NCBI GenBank assembly: GCA_963770485.1
Contig: CAVYPX010000005.1
Span: forward strand, 176,240 to 240,239
DNA from: CAVVEC01 sp963770485
GTDB lineage: Bacteria; Acidobacteriota; Terriglobia; Terriglobales; Acidobacteriaceae
Direction of reading: 5' to 3'
Length of the DNA: 64,000 bases
The position numbers and the translations under genes were made by a program. A model generated the notes under the pieces. It saw nothing but the letters and a program-made list of their open reading frames with translations. It was not told the origin of the DNA and ran no database searches. Below, piece by piece: positions 36,073 to 46,877 of the stretch (position 1 is its first letter; each line of letters opens with the position of its first letter).

Positions 36073-38148
36073 ATGGGACAAAATGGCATGGCCAAGGGTC
36101 CCGCCGTTATTGCAAATCTCACCAGTCGCCGTTACCAAAGTTCTCTTCCTTTTAGCCTCCGTCCAAACAACAATGAAAGAAGACCAGTACAAAAGGGGAC
36201 GGCCCGCGGTAGCGGGCTATGGATGGCGGAAGTTCCTGACAAAGCGAAGCCGTTCGTGGCGCTTGTGTGCATGGCGGGCCTGGCCTGTCTGTTATTGGGT
36301 ATGTACCCCTGGCACACCAGCGATAGCCTGGAGTTTGTCTGCTATGTCGCGCTCACCGCGATCGCATCCGCTTTGAAAGTCGTTCTGCCGGGTTTTGAAG
36401 GCACAGTCTCGGTAAACTTCGTCTTCGTCCTGGTCGGCATCGGCAGCATGACGCTTTCGGAAACCCTTGTGTTTGGGATAGCTGCCGCCGTTGTGCAGTG
36501 CTACTGGAAAGCCACCAAGCGGCTTCACCTCATCCACTTCATTTTTAACCTCTCACAAGTGGCGATTGCGATTACAGTCGCTTACTGGGTTTACCGATCC
36601 GTTTTCGTTGTCCTACATGGACGAACCGCAATTGCGCTCCTGCTGGCTGCGATTTCTTACTTCTTGCTGAACACATTTCCCGTCGCCACCGTGGTGGCGT
36701 TGGCGGAAGCGAAGCCAATCATCAAGAAATGGCGAGAGAGTTACTCCTGGCCCTTCCCTTACTACCTCATCGGTGCGGCGATTGCCGGGGTCATCCAGTT
36801 GGTCAATCACATTGCGGGCTGGGAAATGTCGCTGCTGCTGTTGCCCGCGTTGTATGCCATCTACCGGTCGTATCGTTTGCACCTTGGTCGCTGGGAGGAC
36901 GAAAAGCGGCACTTGCAGGACATCGCTTCCTTGCACATGCGCACCATTGAAACCTTGGCTCTGGCCATCGAAGCCAAGGACCATACCACGGGTGACCATC
37001 TGCAGCGCGTGCGTATCTATGCCCTCGAACTCGCGAAGGACCTAGGATTATCTGAGGATGAAACCGAAGCGTTGAAGGCCGCATCGGTGCTGCATGATAT
37101 TGGAAAGCTCGCGGTTCCGGAGCACATCATCTCGAAACCGGGAAAGCTCAGTCCCGAAGAATTCGACAAAATGAAAGTTCATCCCATCGTGGGCGCTGAG
37201 ATTCTACAGCAGGTCCGGTTCCCTTATCCGGTCAGTCCGATTGTGCGCTCCCATCACGAGAAATGGGACGGCAGCGGGTATCCGGACGGGCTTTCCGGGG
37301 AGAGCATTCCGATCGGCGCGCGCATTCTCGCAGCCGTGGATTGCCTGGACGCTCTCGCCTCCGATCGCCAATACCGGCGGGCCTTGCCTCTCGACGAGGC
37401 CATGAAGCGAGTGGAGCAGGAGGCAGGGACGAGCTTCGATCCCAGGGTGGTTGCCGGGCTCAAAGCTCGCTATCGCGAGTTGGAGCAACTGGCGCGGTCT
37501 CAGGAACCTGAGGAACGAACAAAGCTTTCCACCGATGTGAAGGTCGAGCGCGGCGCGGCGCCCGCGGCGGGCTTTGCCGCCGCAGAATCTCGATCCGTAT
37601 CCTCCCTCACCGGGGCAAAGGCGGCTCCGGCCCGCGCGTTGAGCTCCGCGATCGGAAACGACAGCACAGCGAACTTGCAGGAGATATTTTCCGCGGTCGC
37701 GGTGCGGTTGCGCCACTCGATTCCATACGACGCCTTCGCCTTGTTCGTGATCGAGGGAGACACCCTACTGCCCCGCTTTGTTCTGGGCGAGAATTTCCGC
37801 CAGCTTTCCTCGCTACGCATCAAAGTCGGTCAGGGCCTCGCCGGGTGGGTTGCGGAAACCGGCAAGTGCATCGTGAACGGCAACCCGTCCGTAGAGCCCG
37901 GGTACGCGGAGGGACCAAATTCCACAGCGTTACGGTCCGCGATTGCAGCTCCGCTGCAGGGCACTGGCGGTATCCTCGCCGTTCTCGTTCTGTACCACAC
38001 GCAGTTGGAGGCTTTTTCCTCCGACCATCTCCGCTCGCTGGAGATGCAGAACGCAGGACTTGGAAGGACAATCGAAAAGTGCCGGGATCGCCAGCAGGGG
38101 TCGGCTGAGAATCAACTCCTCACATTAGCCGCCTCTGCCTCAAAATGA
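36073..38148 (+). CDS. HD-GYP c-di-GMP phosphodiesterase with membrane sensor and GAF domain
   Basis: 691 residues. An N-terminal membrane domain with about seven helices (60-265), an HD-GYP domain with His341-Asp342 (LHDIGKLAVPEHI), His394-His395 and the GYP triplet at 402-404 (WDGSGYPDGL), then a C-terminal GAF domain (about 545-680). It should hydrolyse cyclic di-GMP, linking an envelope signal and a bound small ligand to biofilm or motility state, and so could affect exopolysaccharide output. The start is uncertain: ATG 36073, 36088 or 36223 are in frame and none has a strong ribosome site. Confidence 0.9.
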   Translation: MGQNGMAKGPAVIANLTSRRYQSSLPFSLRPNNNERRPVQKGTARGSGLWMAEVPDKAKPFVALVCMAGLACLLLGMYPWHTSDSLEFVCYVALTAIASALKVVLPGFEGTVSVNFVFVLVGIGSMTLSETLVFGIAAAVVQCYWKATKRLHLIHFIFNLSQVAIAITVAYWVYRSVFVVLHGRTAIALLLAAISYFLLNTFPVATVVALAEAKPIIKKWRESYSWPFPYYLIGAAIAGVIQLVNHIAGWEMSLLLLPALYAIYRSYRLHLGRWEDEKRHLQDIASLHMRTIETLALAIEAKDHTTGDHLQRVRIYALELAKDLGLSEDETEALKAASVLHDIGKLAVPEHIISKPGKLSPEEFDKMKVHPIVGAEILQQVRFPYPVSPIVRSHHEKWDGSGYPDGLSGESIPIGARILAAVDCLDALASDRQYRRALPLDEAMKRVEQEAGTSFDPRVVAGLKARYRELEQLARSQEPEERTKLSTDVKVERGAAPAAGFAAAESRSVSSLTGAKAAPARALSSAIGNDSTANLQEIFSAVAVRLRHSIPYDAFALFVIEGDTLLPRFVLGENFRQLSSLRIKVGQGLAGWVAETGKCIVNGNPSVEPGYAEGPNSTALRSAIAAPLQGTGGILAVLVLYHTQLEAFSSDHLRSLEMQNAGLGRTIEKCRDRQQGSAENQLLTLAASASK

Positions 38149-38195
38149 AGTTAGCCCACTAGCCAGAGTCGGACCGGCCCTCGCAATAAAACGAC

Positions 38196-38813
38196 TCAGT
38201 TCGCGGCGGCGCCTTTTGCGCGGGCTGCGGCAGGTACGGCTATCTTCACCGAATCAGGCTGAGTCCACGCAGCTTTGCCGTTCGTCAACTCCAGGCGGTT
38301 CATCGTCACCGACATCTGGCCACGATCGACCTCGACCAGCAGGTAATGGTAGTTCACTTCTTTGCTCTGGAAAGGGTCATCCGGCGCGCGCTCGATGGGA
38401 TAGGCGTGCGCCCCCGCTCCACCGGAGACGAAGTAGGTAACCCCTCCGTGCTCATGGCGTTCGTAGTTGTGCACGTGTCCGGAAAAGACGACGAAACGCG
38501 CCCGGGTGTTCTGCTGGCGCTGCTCCAGCATCTTGGCCAAGCCCTGTTCGCCGGGCCGCGCCGAATGTCCCCCGCCAAACTTCTTCGCGTCCGAGGAACT
38601 GGTGTAAGGAGGGTGGTGGAACACGAAGAACACGAAATCGACATCTGCAGGGATTGAATCCAGCTTCCCGGTCAGCCAGTGACCCTGTGGTCCGGAAGTT
38701 TCATCGAGAGAGCTGTCTAGCACCAGCAAGAGCGTGTTGGCGGCGCGGACGGAATAGTAAACGCTGTTTCTTAGCTCAGGAAAGCGCTGGAAATAGTTGG
38801 CCAGCGCAACCAG
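38196..38813 (-). pseudogene. C-terminal remnant of a metallophosphoesterase (purple acid phosphatase-like)
   Basis: About 206 residues remain: VYYSVRAANTLLLVLDSSLDE, FFVFHHPPYTSS and the metal-ligand motif GHVHNYERHEHGGVTYFVSGG. The N-terminal half with the first metal-binding motifs is missing. The frame stays phosphatase-like up to about 38813, where sequence on the other strand becomes a histidine-kinase end. No start codon fits, so it is probably inactive. Confidence 0.78.
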
Positions 38814-38814
38814 T

Positions 38815-39060
38815 GTTCGAGACGACGGCGCCGGAATCGCGGAGCCCGAACAGGCAAAGATCTTTGAGCGCTTTTACCGTGCGGACAAAGCCAGAAATCG
38901 TGAGGGCGGGGGCGCAGGCCTGGGCCTCGCGATCGCTCAGTGGGTTGCCGTTCAACACCACGGAACGATTACGGTTGAAAGTCAACTCGGCAACGGCTCA
39001 ATATTTCAAGTGAAACTGCCCCTGATGCCTGCACCCGTTCGCAGTCATTCAGTCGCCTGA
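38815..39060 (+). pseudogene. C-terminal remnant of a sensor histidine kinase
   Basis: About 81 residues of a HATPase_c domain: G1 box VRDDGAGI, F region IFERFYRAD, and G2 box GGAGLGLAIAQ, ending ...ITVESQLGNGSIFQVKLP. The sensor, HisKA and N box are missing; the frame begins at the junction with the phosphatase fragment. It cannot act as a kinase alone. Confidence 0.78.
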
Positions 39061-39130
39061 TTGAAATTCGGAAACATTCCGATGCGATAGGCTGATCGTA
39101 TGCACGGTAGGATTGTGCGAGAATTCGTGT

Positions 39131-39149
39131 TGTATCGTTAAACGATACA
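39131..39149. promoter_or_regulatory. Operator-like palindrome
   Basis: TGTATCGTT A AACGATACA: perfect 9-base arms around one base. It is just after the kinase remnant and not in front of any intact gene seen here. It could be an orphan transcription-factor site, perhaps of a gene lost at the junction. Confidence 0.45.
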
Positions 39150-39267
39150 CCGTGATGACGACATACTCTCCGCGGCAAGAGTGCATGATCGCGTTGAATT
39201 GAACCTTCCAGTTGAGCCAAGCCGGGGGATGCCCCCGACCCGTACAGGCTGGGCCTGATTCCTTCGC

Positions 39268-39405
39268 TCACTTGGCGGACAAGACGAGCGCCAGCACAAC
39301 CAGCACCGCCAAAAAGAAGCTCATTACCAAAGAAAACGTCCCATGCAACGGATGCATTTGGAAACGGCTATCCCCATGCGTTCTGAGGTGTATCAGCGTC
39401 CTCAT
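39268..39405 (-). CDS. Small single-span membrane protein (45 aa)
   Basis: MRTLIHLRTHGDSRFQMHP followed by a hydrophobic helix (FSLVMSFFLAVLVVLALVL) and a short SAK tail. A strong AAGGGAGG lies 5 bases before the ATG at 39405, which supports real translation. No family recognised. Confidence 0.55.
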   Translation of the reverse strand: MRTLIHLRTHGDSRFQMHPLHGTFSLVMSFFLAVLVVLALVLSAK

Positions 39406-39732
39406 GACTGCCTCCCTTGCTGAGGGGTGCGCCCTGGGTTGAGCGCCCACCCAGCGGACATGCCAATATTGGACACCATGCCCGCAAAATTGTCAGTGAC
39501 AATCAGCCAATCCAGCCGTAATGGACTGTCCTGCAATCATTTGCGGGTGCTGAACCCGGAAACTGCCCGGTCCATACCCAGGGTTTTGACCCCTCGCGCT
39601 TATCACTCTTGAGGGTGCGCTTCGTCACGGACAAAAGCCCGACGAGGGTGTTAACTGGTTCGGACCGCATTCTTTTGCCTGGCCCGGGGCTTTTTTGTCT
39701 CACCAGGTAGTCACGGAGGAGAAGGTGCCGTC
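39406..39732. other. Gap upstream of the 81-aa gene, with a terminator-like stem
   Basis: No gene seen. Near the right end ACAAAAGCCC (39631-39640) can pair with GGGGCTTTTTTGT (39686-39698), giving a long-loop stem ending in a T run about 35 bases before the next start. This could be a leader attenuator or a terminator. The rest is featureless. Confidence 0.35.
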
Positions 39733-39978
39733 ATGACCAGCTACAGTGGCAGATCACTAACCGAAATCTGTATGAGGGTGAAACATCTCGGCTATGCGGC
39801 TTCCAAACATGTGCGGATCTACGGCGAAGAATTTGAAGTTGTGTCCGACCCGTTTCCTCATGATGGGGGAATTGCCATCCACGTGAGGACAAGGCAAGAA
39901 TCCGGGATTCGAATACTGCGGCTTCCGGCGATGTTGCTCCAGCACGTCCGAGAGCAGCGATTCGTAAGGGCAGCGTGA
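39733..39978 (+). CDS. Small conserved-looking protein of unknown function (81 aa)
   Basis: MTSYSGRSLTEICMRVKHL... , compact alpha/beta composition, no membrane segment and no known motif. GGAGGAGAAGGTG precedes the ATG, a strong ribosome site. Even codon composition and a good start support a real gene. Similar short proteins seem familiar from acidobacteria, but no function can be assigned. Confidence 0.6.
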   Translation: MTSYSGRSLTEICMRVKHLGYAASKHVRIYGEEFEVVSDPFPHDGGIAIHVRTRQESGIRILRLPAMLLQHVREQRFVRAA

Positions 39979-40321
39979 AACCATAGGAAAACCGCAGGGG
40001 AAACGGTGCATCAGGCTTCTTGATGACATAGGACATCCCCGTCTAGGCGGAGCACGTCCGGGCACGCCGGCATGGCCGCTCAAGAATCCGCGGTCGAGTT
40101 CCGGCCCTGATGCTTGAGAAATTCTCTTCTCGTCCAGGCTCGGCTCGATGTGGTTACCACGGCGGGCCATCGGTCCCAGAGCGGCATTGTCCACTGCCGA
40201 CTGCACCCGCGCTTGGCAATTGTTACAGAACGGTTAATACCGACTCGCACCCGCAGGGAGTACAGACGAAACAACAGTCTTCCAATTACAATTGTCTTGC
40301 AGTCAGTGCTTCCAAACGCCA
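39979..40321. other. Gap before ppk1
   Basis: No gene, RNA or strong regulatory motif seen on either strand. The open frames here lack start signals. Confidence 0.45.
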
Positions 40322-42550
40322 ATGGCGAAGACAATTCCCACGCGTGACCCAGAAGTTACCACAGCCAGGAGTGCCAGGAAGAAACCTGACGACCGACGCA
40401 ACGGACGAGGTCGTGGCGCCAATAGCGCAGTAGCTATCCCACCCTCCGTTCCTCCTCTCAACAATCCCCAACTCTACGTGAATCGTGAGCTTAGCCTTCT
40501 GGAGTTCCAGAAGCGGGTGCTGGAAGAAGCGCAGGACCAGACAGTCCCCTTGCTGGAACGGGTCAAATTCCTGTCCATCGTTGGCTCTAACCTGGACGAG
40601 TTCTTCATGGTGCGAGTCGCGGGTCTCAAGAGGCAAGTTGAACGCGGCGTTCTCGATTGTGGTCCAGACGGGATGACTCCTCCGGCACAGCTCGGAGCCA
40701 TACGGGAGCGCGTCGTCAGCCTGTTCCAAGCAGCCCACGAATGTTGGCAGCGGCAAATCCTGCCGTCACTTCGCAAGGTCGGCATCCAGGTCGTGGATTT
40801 TCCGCAATTGAGTAGCAGGCAGCAATCGGCCATAAACAAGTATTTTCACGAGACGGTTTTCCCAACCCTGACTCCCCTGGCCTTTGATCCGGGCCGGCCT
40901 TTTCCCCATATATCGAACCTAAGCCTGAACTTGGCGGTTCTGATCCGCGACAAAGAAGGCGTGGAACATTTTGCCCGGGTGAAGATACCTGATTCGATTC
41001 CTCAATTGGTTGCCGTGGAGCCGCTTCCACGCCAGAAGGGCGCCGATGCCAAGCATGCCGTCCGGCAGTGTTTCGTCTGGCTGGAACAGTTGGTCGTGGC
41101 CAACCTGGAAATGCTTTTTCCTGGCATGAGAATCCTGGACGCGCATCCTTTCCATGTCACCAGGGATGCGGATACGGCCATCCAGGAACTGGAGGCCGGG
41201 GACTTGTTGGAGTCGGTGGAAGAAGGCGTCTGGCAGCGGCGTTTTGCCGACGTCGTCCGGCTGGAAGTCAATGAAGCCATGCCGCCATCGGTCCTCAAGA
41301 TCTTGATCGAAAATCTTGAAGTCAATCGCGACGATGTCTACCAGCTAAAAGGACCACTGGCTCTCAGCCGGCTGCGGCACCTTTGGGCGGTGGATCGTCC
41401 CGAATTGAAAGATCCGCCGTTTGTCCCGGCAATCCCCACGGCACTGGAGCCGGAAGAAGAGCGGGAGGACGTATTTGCCGCCATTCGCCGGCGGAGATAT
41501 TCTGCTGCACCATCCCTTCGATTCCTTCCAGCCGGTTGTTTCCTTCGTGCAGCAAGCCGCGAGGGACCCGGCCGTGCTGGCGATCAAGCTCACTCTTTAC
41601 CGGGTGGGCCGGAATGCGCCCGTGGTGGAGACCTTGCTGGAAGCGGTTGAAAACGGTAAGCAGGTTGCGGCGCTGGTGGAACTCAAGGCGCGCTTCGACG
41701 AGGAGAGCAACATTGAGTGGGCGCGAGCTTTGGAACGGGAAGGCGTGCATGTCGTTTACGGATTGCAGGGCCTGAAGGTCCACTGTAAGAGCCGCGCTGG
41801 TGGTGCGCCAGGAAGGAAATCTGATCCGGCGCTACGTGCACCTGTCCACCGGCAACTACAACAGTGTTACGTCCCAGCTTTACACCGATATCGGAATGTT
41901 CACCTGCGATGAAGAGATTGGGGCCGACTGCACCGACCTGTTCAACTACCTTACTGGCTACTCGGCCAAGGCCGAATACCGAAAGCTGCTGGTTGCTCCC
42001 ATTAACCTGAGAGAGCAGTTGGAACGGCTGATCCGGCGGGAGATCGAGCATCAGCGCCGCGGCGAGCGCGGGCACCTGATTTTCAAGATGAACGCCCTGG
42101 TAGACAAGCGCACGATCCGCCTGTTGTACGAAGCATCGCAGGCTGGCGTGCAGGTTGATCTATTGGTGCGCGGGATATGCTGCCTGCGTCCGGGAATCAA
42201 GGGGCGTAAGCGAAAACATCAGGGTGATCAGCATTGTGGGGCGTTTCCTGGAGCATAGCCGAGTCTACTATTTCAGGAACGGGGGCCAGGAAGAGATTTA
42301 CCTGGGCAGCGCCGACCTGATGCCACGAAACCTGAACCGGAGAGTCGAAGTGGTGTTTCCGGTGCGCGATCCGAAATTGATCCGCCATCTCCGGGACGAA
42401 GTTCTGGCCACTTACCTGGCCGACGTGGTCAAGGCCCGCCACATGCAACCGGACGGAGGTTATTTGCGAAGCTCGAATCGCGCAGCTCAAGACGCCGTCA
42501 ACAGCCAGCAATGGCTCATTGAACGCGCGGTGAGTGGCTCGACGCGTTGA
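40322..42550 (+). pseudogene. ppk1: Polyphosphate kinase 1, broken by three frameshifts
   Basis: Encodes the enzyme that reversibly makes inorganic polyphosphate from ATP. All parts are present: N-terminal domain (LYVNRELSLLEFQKRVLEEA, VGSNLDEFFMVRVAGLK), head domain, and catalytic C-domains (HHPFDSFQPVVSFV, AIKLTLYRVGRNAPVVETL, VHLSTGNYNSVTSQLYTDIGMF, VISIVGRFLEHSRVYYF, YLGSADLMPRNLNRRVEV). The frame changes near 41488-41495, 41791-41794 and 42201-42206; in each case one extra C or G restores the family sequence when ignored. No motif is lost. It is either a recent pseudogene or sequence error. ATG 40322 is a plausible start. Confidence 0.88.
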
Positions 42551-42570
42551 TGCTTCAATCGTAGGGAGAC

Positions 42571-42609
42571 AAAAAAACAGGGCTGCCGGATATTCAAGTC
42601 CGGCAGCCC
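42571..42609 (-). terminator. Terminator of the SBBP gene
   Basis: GGGCTGCCGGA ... TCCGGCAGCCC is a perfect 11-pair stem with an 8-base loop (42580-42609). On the minus strand it is followed by TTTTTTT. It sits between the convergent ends of ppk1 and the SBBP gene. Confidence 0.85.
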
Positions 42610-42637
42610 CGGTTAATTGGCGGGGTGTCTTCCAGCT

Positions 42638-45600
42638 TTACTGCACGTTCAGTGACAGCTGCGGAGCAGTTCCACCTTGGTTGAAACCGGCCGCGGTGCC
42701 GGTGACAGTAATGGTGTAGTTGCCGACCGGCGTACCGCCGCCCCCACCGCCTCCGGTCTGACCGCCACCGCTGCCGCATGCCATCAGGAACACAAGCCCC
42801 GAAAGCACGATGCAGAGTAGCAGGAAACCAAGCAGTTTCTTCTTTCTCGACTTTGCGCCAAATCCCGCGCCCAGGAAGGCCATACCTCCAATGGGCAGGA
42901 ACGCGGCATAGATCAGCCCGGAGTGGCCGAACGGTGCCAGCGAACTGCTCGGTCCCGTGGTGTTGACGGTGAGCGTGGATTTACCGCCCGAACCGATCGA
43001 GCTGAACTTACAAGTCGGACGCAGATTTACTACTGGAGTGATGGTGCAGCCCAGAGCCACATTGGCGGGGTTAAAGCCACCGCTGGGCGTGATGGTGACG
43101 GTTGAATCGGCCGAGCTTCCGGGTGCAACCGACGACGGTGACAAGGCCGTCGCCGAGATCGTAAAGCCCTGGAACGTCGCCGTGACTGATTGAGCGGAGC
43201 TCATAGTCACCGTGCAGCTGTTTCCCGTGCCTGAGCAGTTGCCGCCCCACCCGGTGAAGGTGGTGCCTGAGGCGGCCTTCGCAGTGAGTGTGACTTTGGA
43301 GTTTATGGGAAAGGTGGCGCCGCAGGTCCCTGGGCAGCTATTCCCGCTGGGATTGCTGGTGACGGACCCGGAACCGACCACGGTCACTGAGAGGTTGGCC
43401 GAAGTCGCTTGAAAGTCCACTGTCACGAATTGGTTGGAATTCAGCGTCACCGTACACGTCCCGAAAGTCGGGCAGTTGTCTCCGCTCCAGCCGGCAAAAG
43501 CGGAGTTCGCAGCCGGCGTGGCAGTGAGCGTGACCATTGTGCCGGTCGGGAAGCTGGCTCCGCAAGGATTGCCAGTGCAGTTCATACCCGTCGGGTTGCT
43601 GGTCACAGTGCCCGAGCCCGTACCCCGTGAAGGTTACGCCAATTCCCTCGGTATTGGAGCCAAACATGGCGACGAAGGAATCCGGGCAGACCACCTGTAC
43701 GTCTTGTTGATTGCGATTCTTGACGGTACAAATCGGCTGCTTGCTGACGCCGCCATTGAGGGCTTGGTCAATCACGGTCCCATTCAGCGGGGCTTGAACT
43801 GGAAAGTTGAGAGAATTGGTGTCACCGATGACGTAAATATTCTCGTTGCTGTCGATGCTGACGAAACCGCCAAGGATGTCTTCGTCACCCGAGCCTCCCA
43901 GGTAAGTCGAGAAGATCAGGCTCAGCGTCGTTGTTCCGGGATCCCAATTTACTTCGGTGACAAAGGCATCGCTGTCAAATTGACCGGTGTTTCCGCCGCC
44001 GAACGTTCGCTGCGATGGGTCCTGAATCGGGAAATCCACTGAGGAGGTGGTGCTACCCGTGACGTAGGCATTGTTATTGTTGTCCACCACGATGCCCAGG
44101 CCTTTGTCAAAGCCGCTCCCGCCCAGGTACGTCGAGTAGACGAGGGCAGATCCACTGGGGTTGAGCACGCTGACGAATGCGTTTTCCACGCCGTTGAGAC
44201 TACCTTGGCCAGGCAGAGGATATTGTACCGGGAAGGCCGTTGACTCGGTTTTACCGGTGAGGTACACGTTGCCCGCGACATCCGTTGTAAGCGCAGTGCT
44301 GTCATCGGATAATTCGCCACCGAGGTACGTCAGGAAAACATATTGTGACGTGTTGGTGGGATCGAAGGCGGCCACAAAGGCGTCGTCTTCCGGTCCGTTT
44401 TTGCCGTTGTTGCAATTGGCGTCCGTACCGCATGTCGTCTTTAAGGCGCCCGCAGTGGCAGGAAGGTTGGTGGATTGCGTCGAACCGCCGACGTAGACGT
44501 GTCCAGTTGCTGCATTCCAGCTTATGCCGGTAGCCAGGTCGAGGCCGCTTCCGCCGATGTAGCTCAGGATCAGAAACGCGCTGCCGTCGGACTTGACCTC
44601 ACTCACGAATCCGTCGCCTAAGCCGTTATAGGTGCTGCCTTGCGGCAGAGCATTGGCCACAGGTAGGTCCGTGGAGTGGGTCTCGCCAGCTACGAAGACG
44701 TTTTCCGAGGAATCCAGGCTCACGGCAAATGACACGTCCGCATCGCTGCCCCCGACAAATGTCGCCCAAGTGATCGAAGAGCCGTCGAGGGGCAGTTTCA
44801 CCACGAAGCCATCGGTGGTGCCTCCTCCATAAGTAGTTTGTGCCGCCCCCGTAGTAACCGGGAAATCTGTAGAGCTTGTGGCTCCGGTGATATAGAGGCT
44901 GGTGCTATCGATGGCAATCGCCTGGTTGTAGTCGTTCTTGGTACCTCCGATAATGCTCGTATAGCCAAGAGTTCCCGCGGCCGTGATCTGTGTGATGTAG
45001 GCGTGGAGGCAACCGGGCTTTAACGAACAGGTCGGGAGCTGGCCGCCGTAACCAGGAAAGGTGTTCGAGCTGGTTCCCCCGGTGACGTAGGCATTCCCTG
45101 CGGGATCTACATTGATGCCGGTTGCCGCCTCTTCACCGCTCCCGCCCAGGTACGTGGCATAGGAGACAGCAATTGGCGGATCGATCACCAGTTGGCGGCT
45201 GTGGTCGTAGGCGCCTAGCGCGAACCTGACCCGGTGGTCCTTGTTCACCACGAACCGCGCGTCGACAACCTGGCGAACACCATTCTTCTCCTGATAAGCC
45301 ACCGGCCGCACCAGCCGCAACTCGCCGGCCTCTGAGGTCAGTACCAGGTCGCCCGAAGCGTCTGTGTTCATGCGCTGCTCGCCCTCAAACCCTAGCTCCA
45401 TCTGGCTGGGATTCGCGCCCGGCTTGACCACCACGTCGAACTCCACCTGGTGATCTCCGTGATAAAGGACATCGATGCCGGGATAGACGTCCCGGTAGTG
45501 CACGCGCGCGAACACAGGAATATTGGTGCGCCAATTCTTCGGATCCCGGCCGATGAAATAGTTAAATTTTCCCGGCTCCTGATCTTCCGCAGAGATGGCA

Positions 45601-46094
45601 GGTTGCGGATTGGCTCCCAGCAGAGTCATGCGAATCACGGAACCGGTCTCAGCGTCGTTGGCGCTCTGAGCGGAACTCAGCTTCGCGGCCGGATCCATCT
45701 GTTTCTGCCTCACCAGGTCCAGCATCGGCGAATTCATCGATGCCATCGGCAGCGTGAAGACCGCCTGGTTCGAGGTCAGGAACAAGTCGGAACCGTGCCA
45801 GTGGGCCATGTACCTGACCTGGGCATCGGTTTGACCCTGGTTGGGCTGAAAGGCCAGAGGCAGGTTGCCAAACGCGGCCAGGGCTCTTTGCTTGCTCGCG
45901 CTTAAGCCTTTGGTGGAGGCCTTGAAAGTGGAATCCCCTGCCGCGATCGGCAATGCTTTCTGAGAGGGGGTAGCGAAGCGTGCGCTGTTCGCGGCCTTGT
46001 CAGCCGCTGACAGAGGGGCACACAGACTCAGCAACACACACAGGGTGATGGCGAAGGACACGGCGAGACCGGTCCGAGCATTGGGGCACTTCAT
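42638..46094 (-). pseudogene. SBBP-repeat beta-propeller surface protein, one frameshift
   Basis: About 1150 residues if the frame is joined. Signal peptide (MKCPNARTGLAVSFAITLC... to SAAD), an N-terminal domain (LAFQPNQGQTDAQVRYMAH), then SBBP propeller repeats (YLGGSGEEAATGINVD, ITGATSSTDFPV, STYLGGSGFDKGLGIVVD). Two InlB-type repeats (TVTLNSNQFVTVDF, GWGGNCSGTGNSCTVT) and a C-terminal anchor with LLCIVLSGLVFLMACG follow. The frame breaks near 43612-43626; each side reads well in its own frame. AAGGAG precedes ATG 46094. It is probably an exported adhesion or binding protein; function unknown. Confidence 0.82.
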
Positions 46095-46877
46095 GGGCGA
46101 TAGACTCCTTAGGCGCACAAGATTTTTTGAGGGAGTATTTTTGGGGGATCTCTCAGCCGGATCGAGGGAGAGCCGGTGTTTCCACCAGCGCCGACTGCTT
46201 TTTGGTGTCCCAAAAAACCGGGAAACCGCTCCAGTTAGTATACGCGGCGAAAAGGTGCCTGTCAACTATCTCAGGTGATGTCTTCACACGGCACTTTCGA
46301 GTGGCGAGTTATGTAACTGATACATAGTGGTTTGTCAGTGACTTGCCACTCCGATCAAGCCTATGGAACCCAGGTCGCGGGCCTCGCGGTTGATGTGAGG
46401 AAGTGCGGTTAACTCGAAGTTCTGCCCCAGGAACGACGTGCCGGGCTGCGCCCGGCCAGACAGCCGAGGGCGGTTGTCTCCTCACGATCCTGGCGGGAGG
46501 GGTGCATTTGGTGCACTGATCCGGTGGACGGAAGCGAACCTGGGACCGAAATCCATTCCGGAGTTCCGGCCGGTCCTCAGGATTTGACCCGCCCTTTGCT
46601 GGTTTACAGTTGCGCGCTGGCGTACGAGTTGATTTCGCAGTTCAGGCTGATTTCTTCAAACTGCGGCGTTGTCCATTCCATAAAGCACCCCACAGAGACT
46701 CAAAGATGCCACCTAGTATACACATCTAGGCCAGCTTGCGAAAGGCGGGATTTTCCGTGATGCCTACCATCGTGGATGGGTCATCGGGGTGCCCCACCGT
46801 CTTCGCGTTCTGTGCGAAAGGGTGGGGATGTTCGCCGGTCACAGCGAAAATGCTTCGTGTCCCGGTACCTTCGCTTC
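46095..46877. other. 780-base gap with an interspersed hairpin repeat
   Basis: Upstream of the leftward SBBP gene and the rightward pqq genes. No protein gene is supported. The only structure seen is the hairpin repeat at 46792-46827 (separate entry). A CTGACA-type box near 46330 might be part of the SBBP promoter, but the matching -10 is weak. Confidence 0.45.
46792..46827. repeat. Interspersed hairpin repeat (CCCCACC...GGTGGGG)
   Basis: CCCCACC, then TTCGC, a 7-base loop, GCGAA and GGTGGGG make a two-part inverted repeat. It resembles palindromic intergenic repeats common in acidobacteria. It lies just before pqqA. Confidence 0.55.

Noticed and set aside
41488..42206. Programmed ribosomal frameshifting in ppk1
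   Set aside because: Three +1 shifts in one gene without slippery runs or downstream structures would be unprecedented; indels are simpler.
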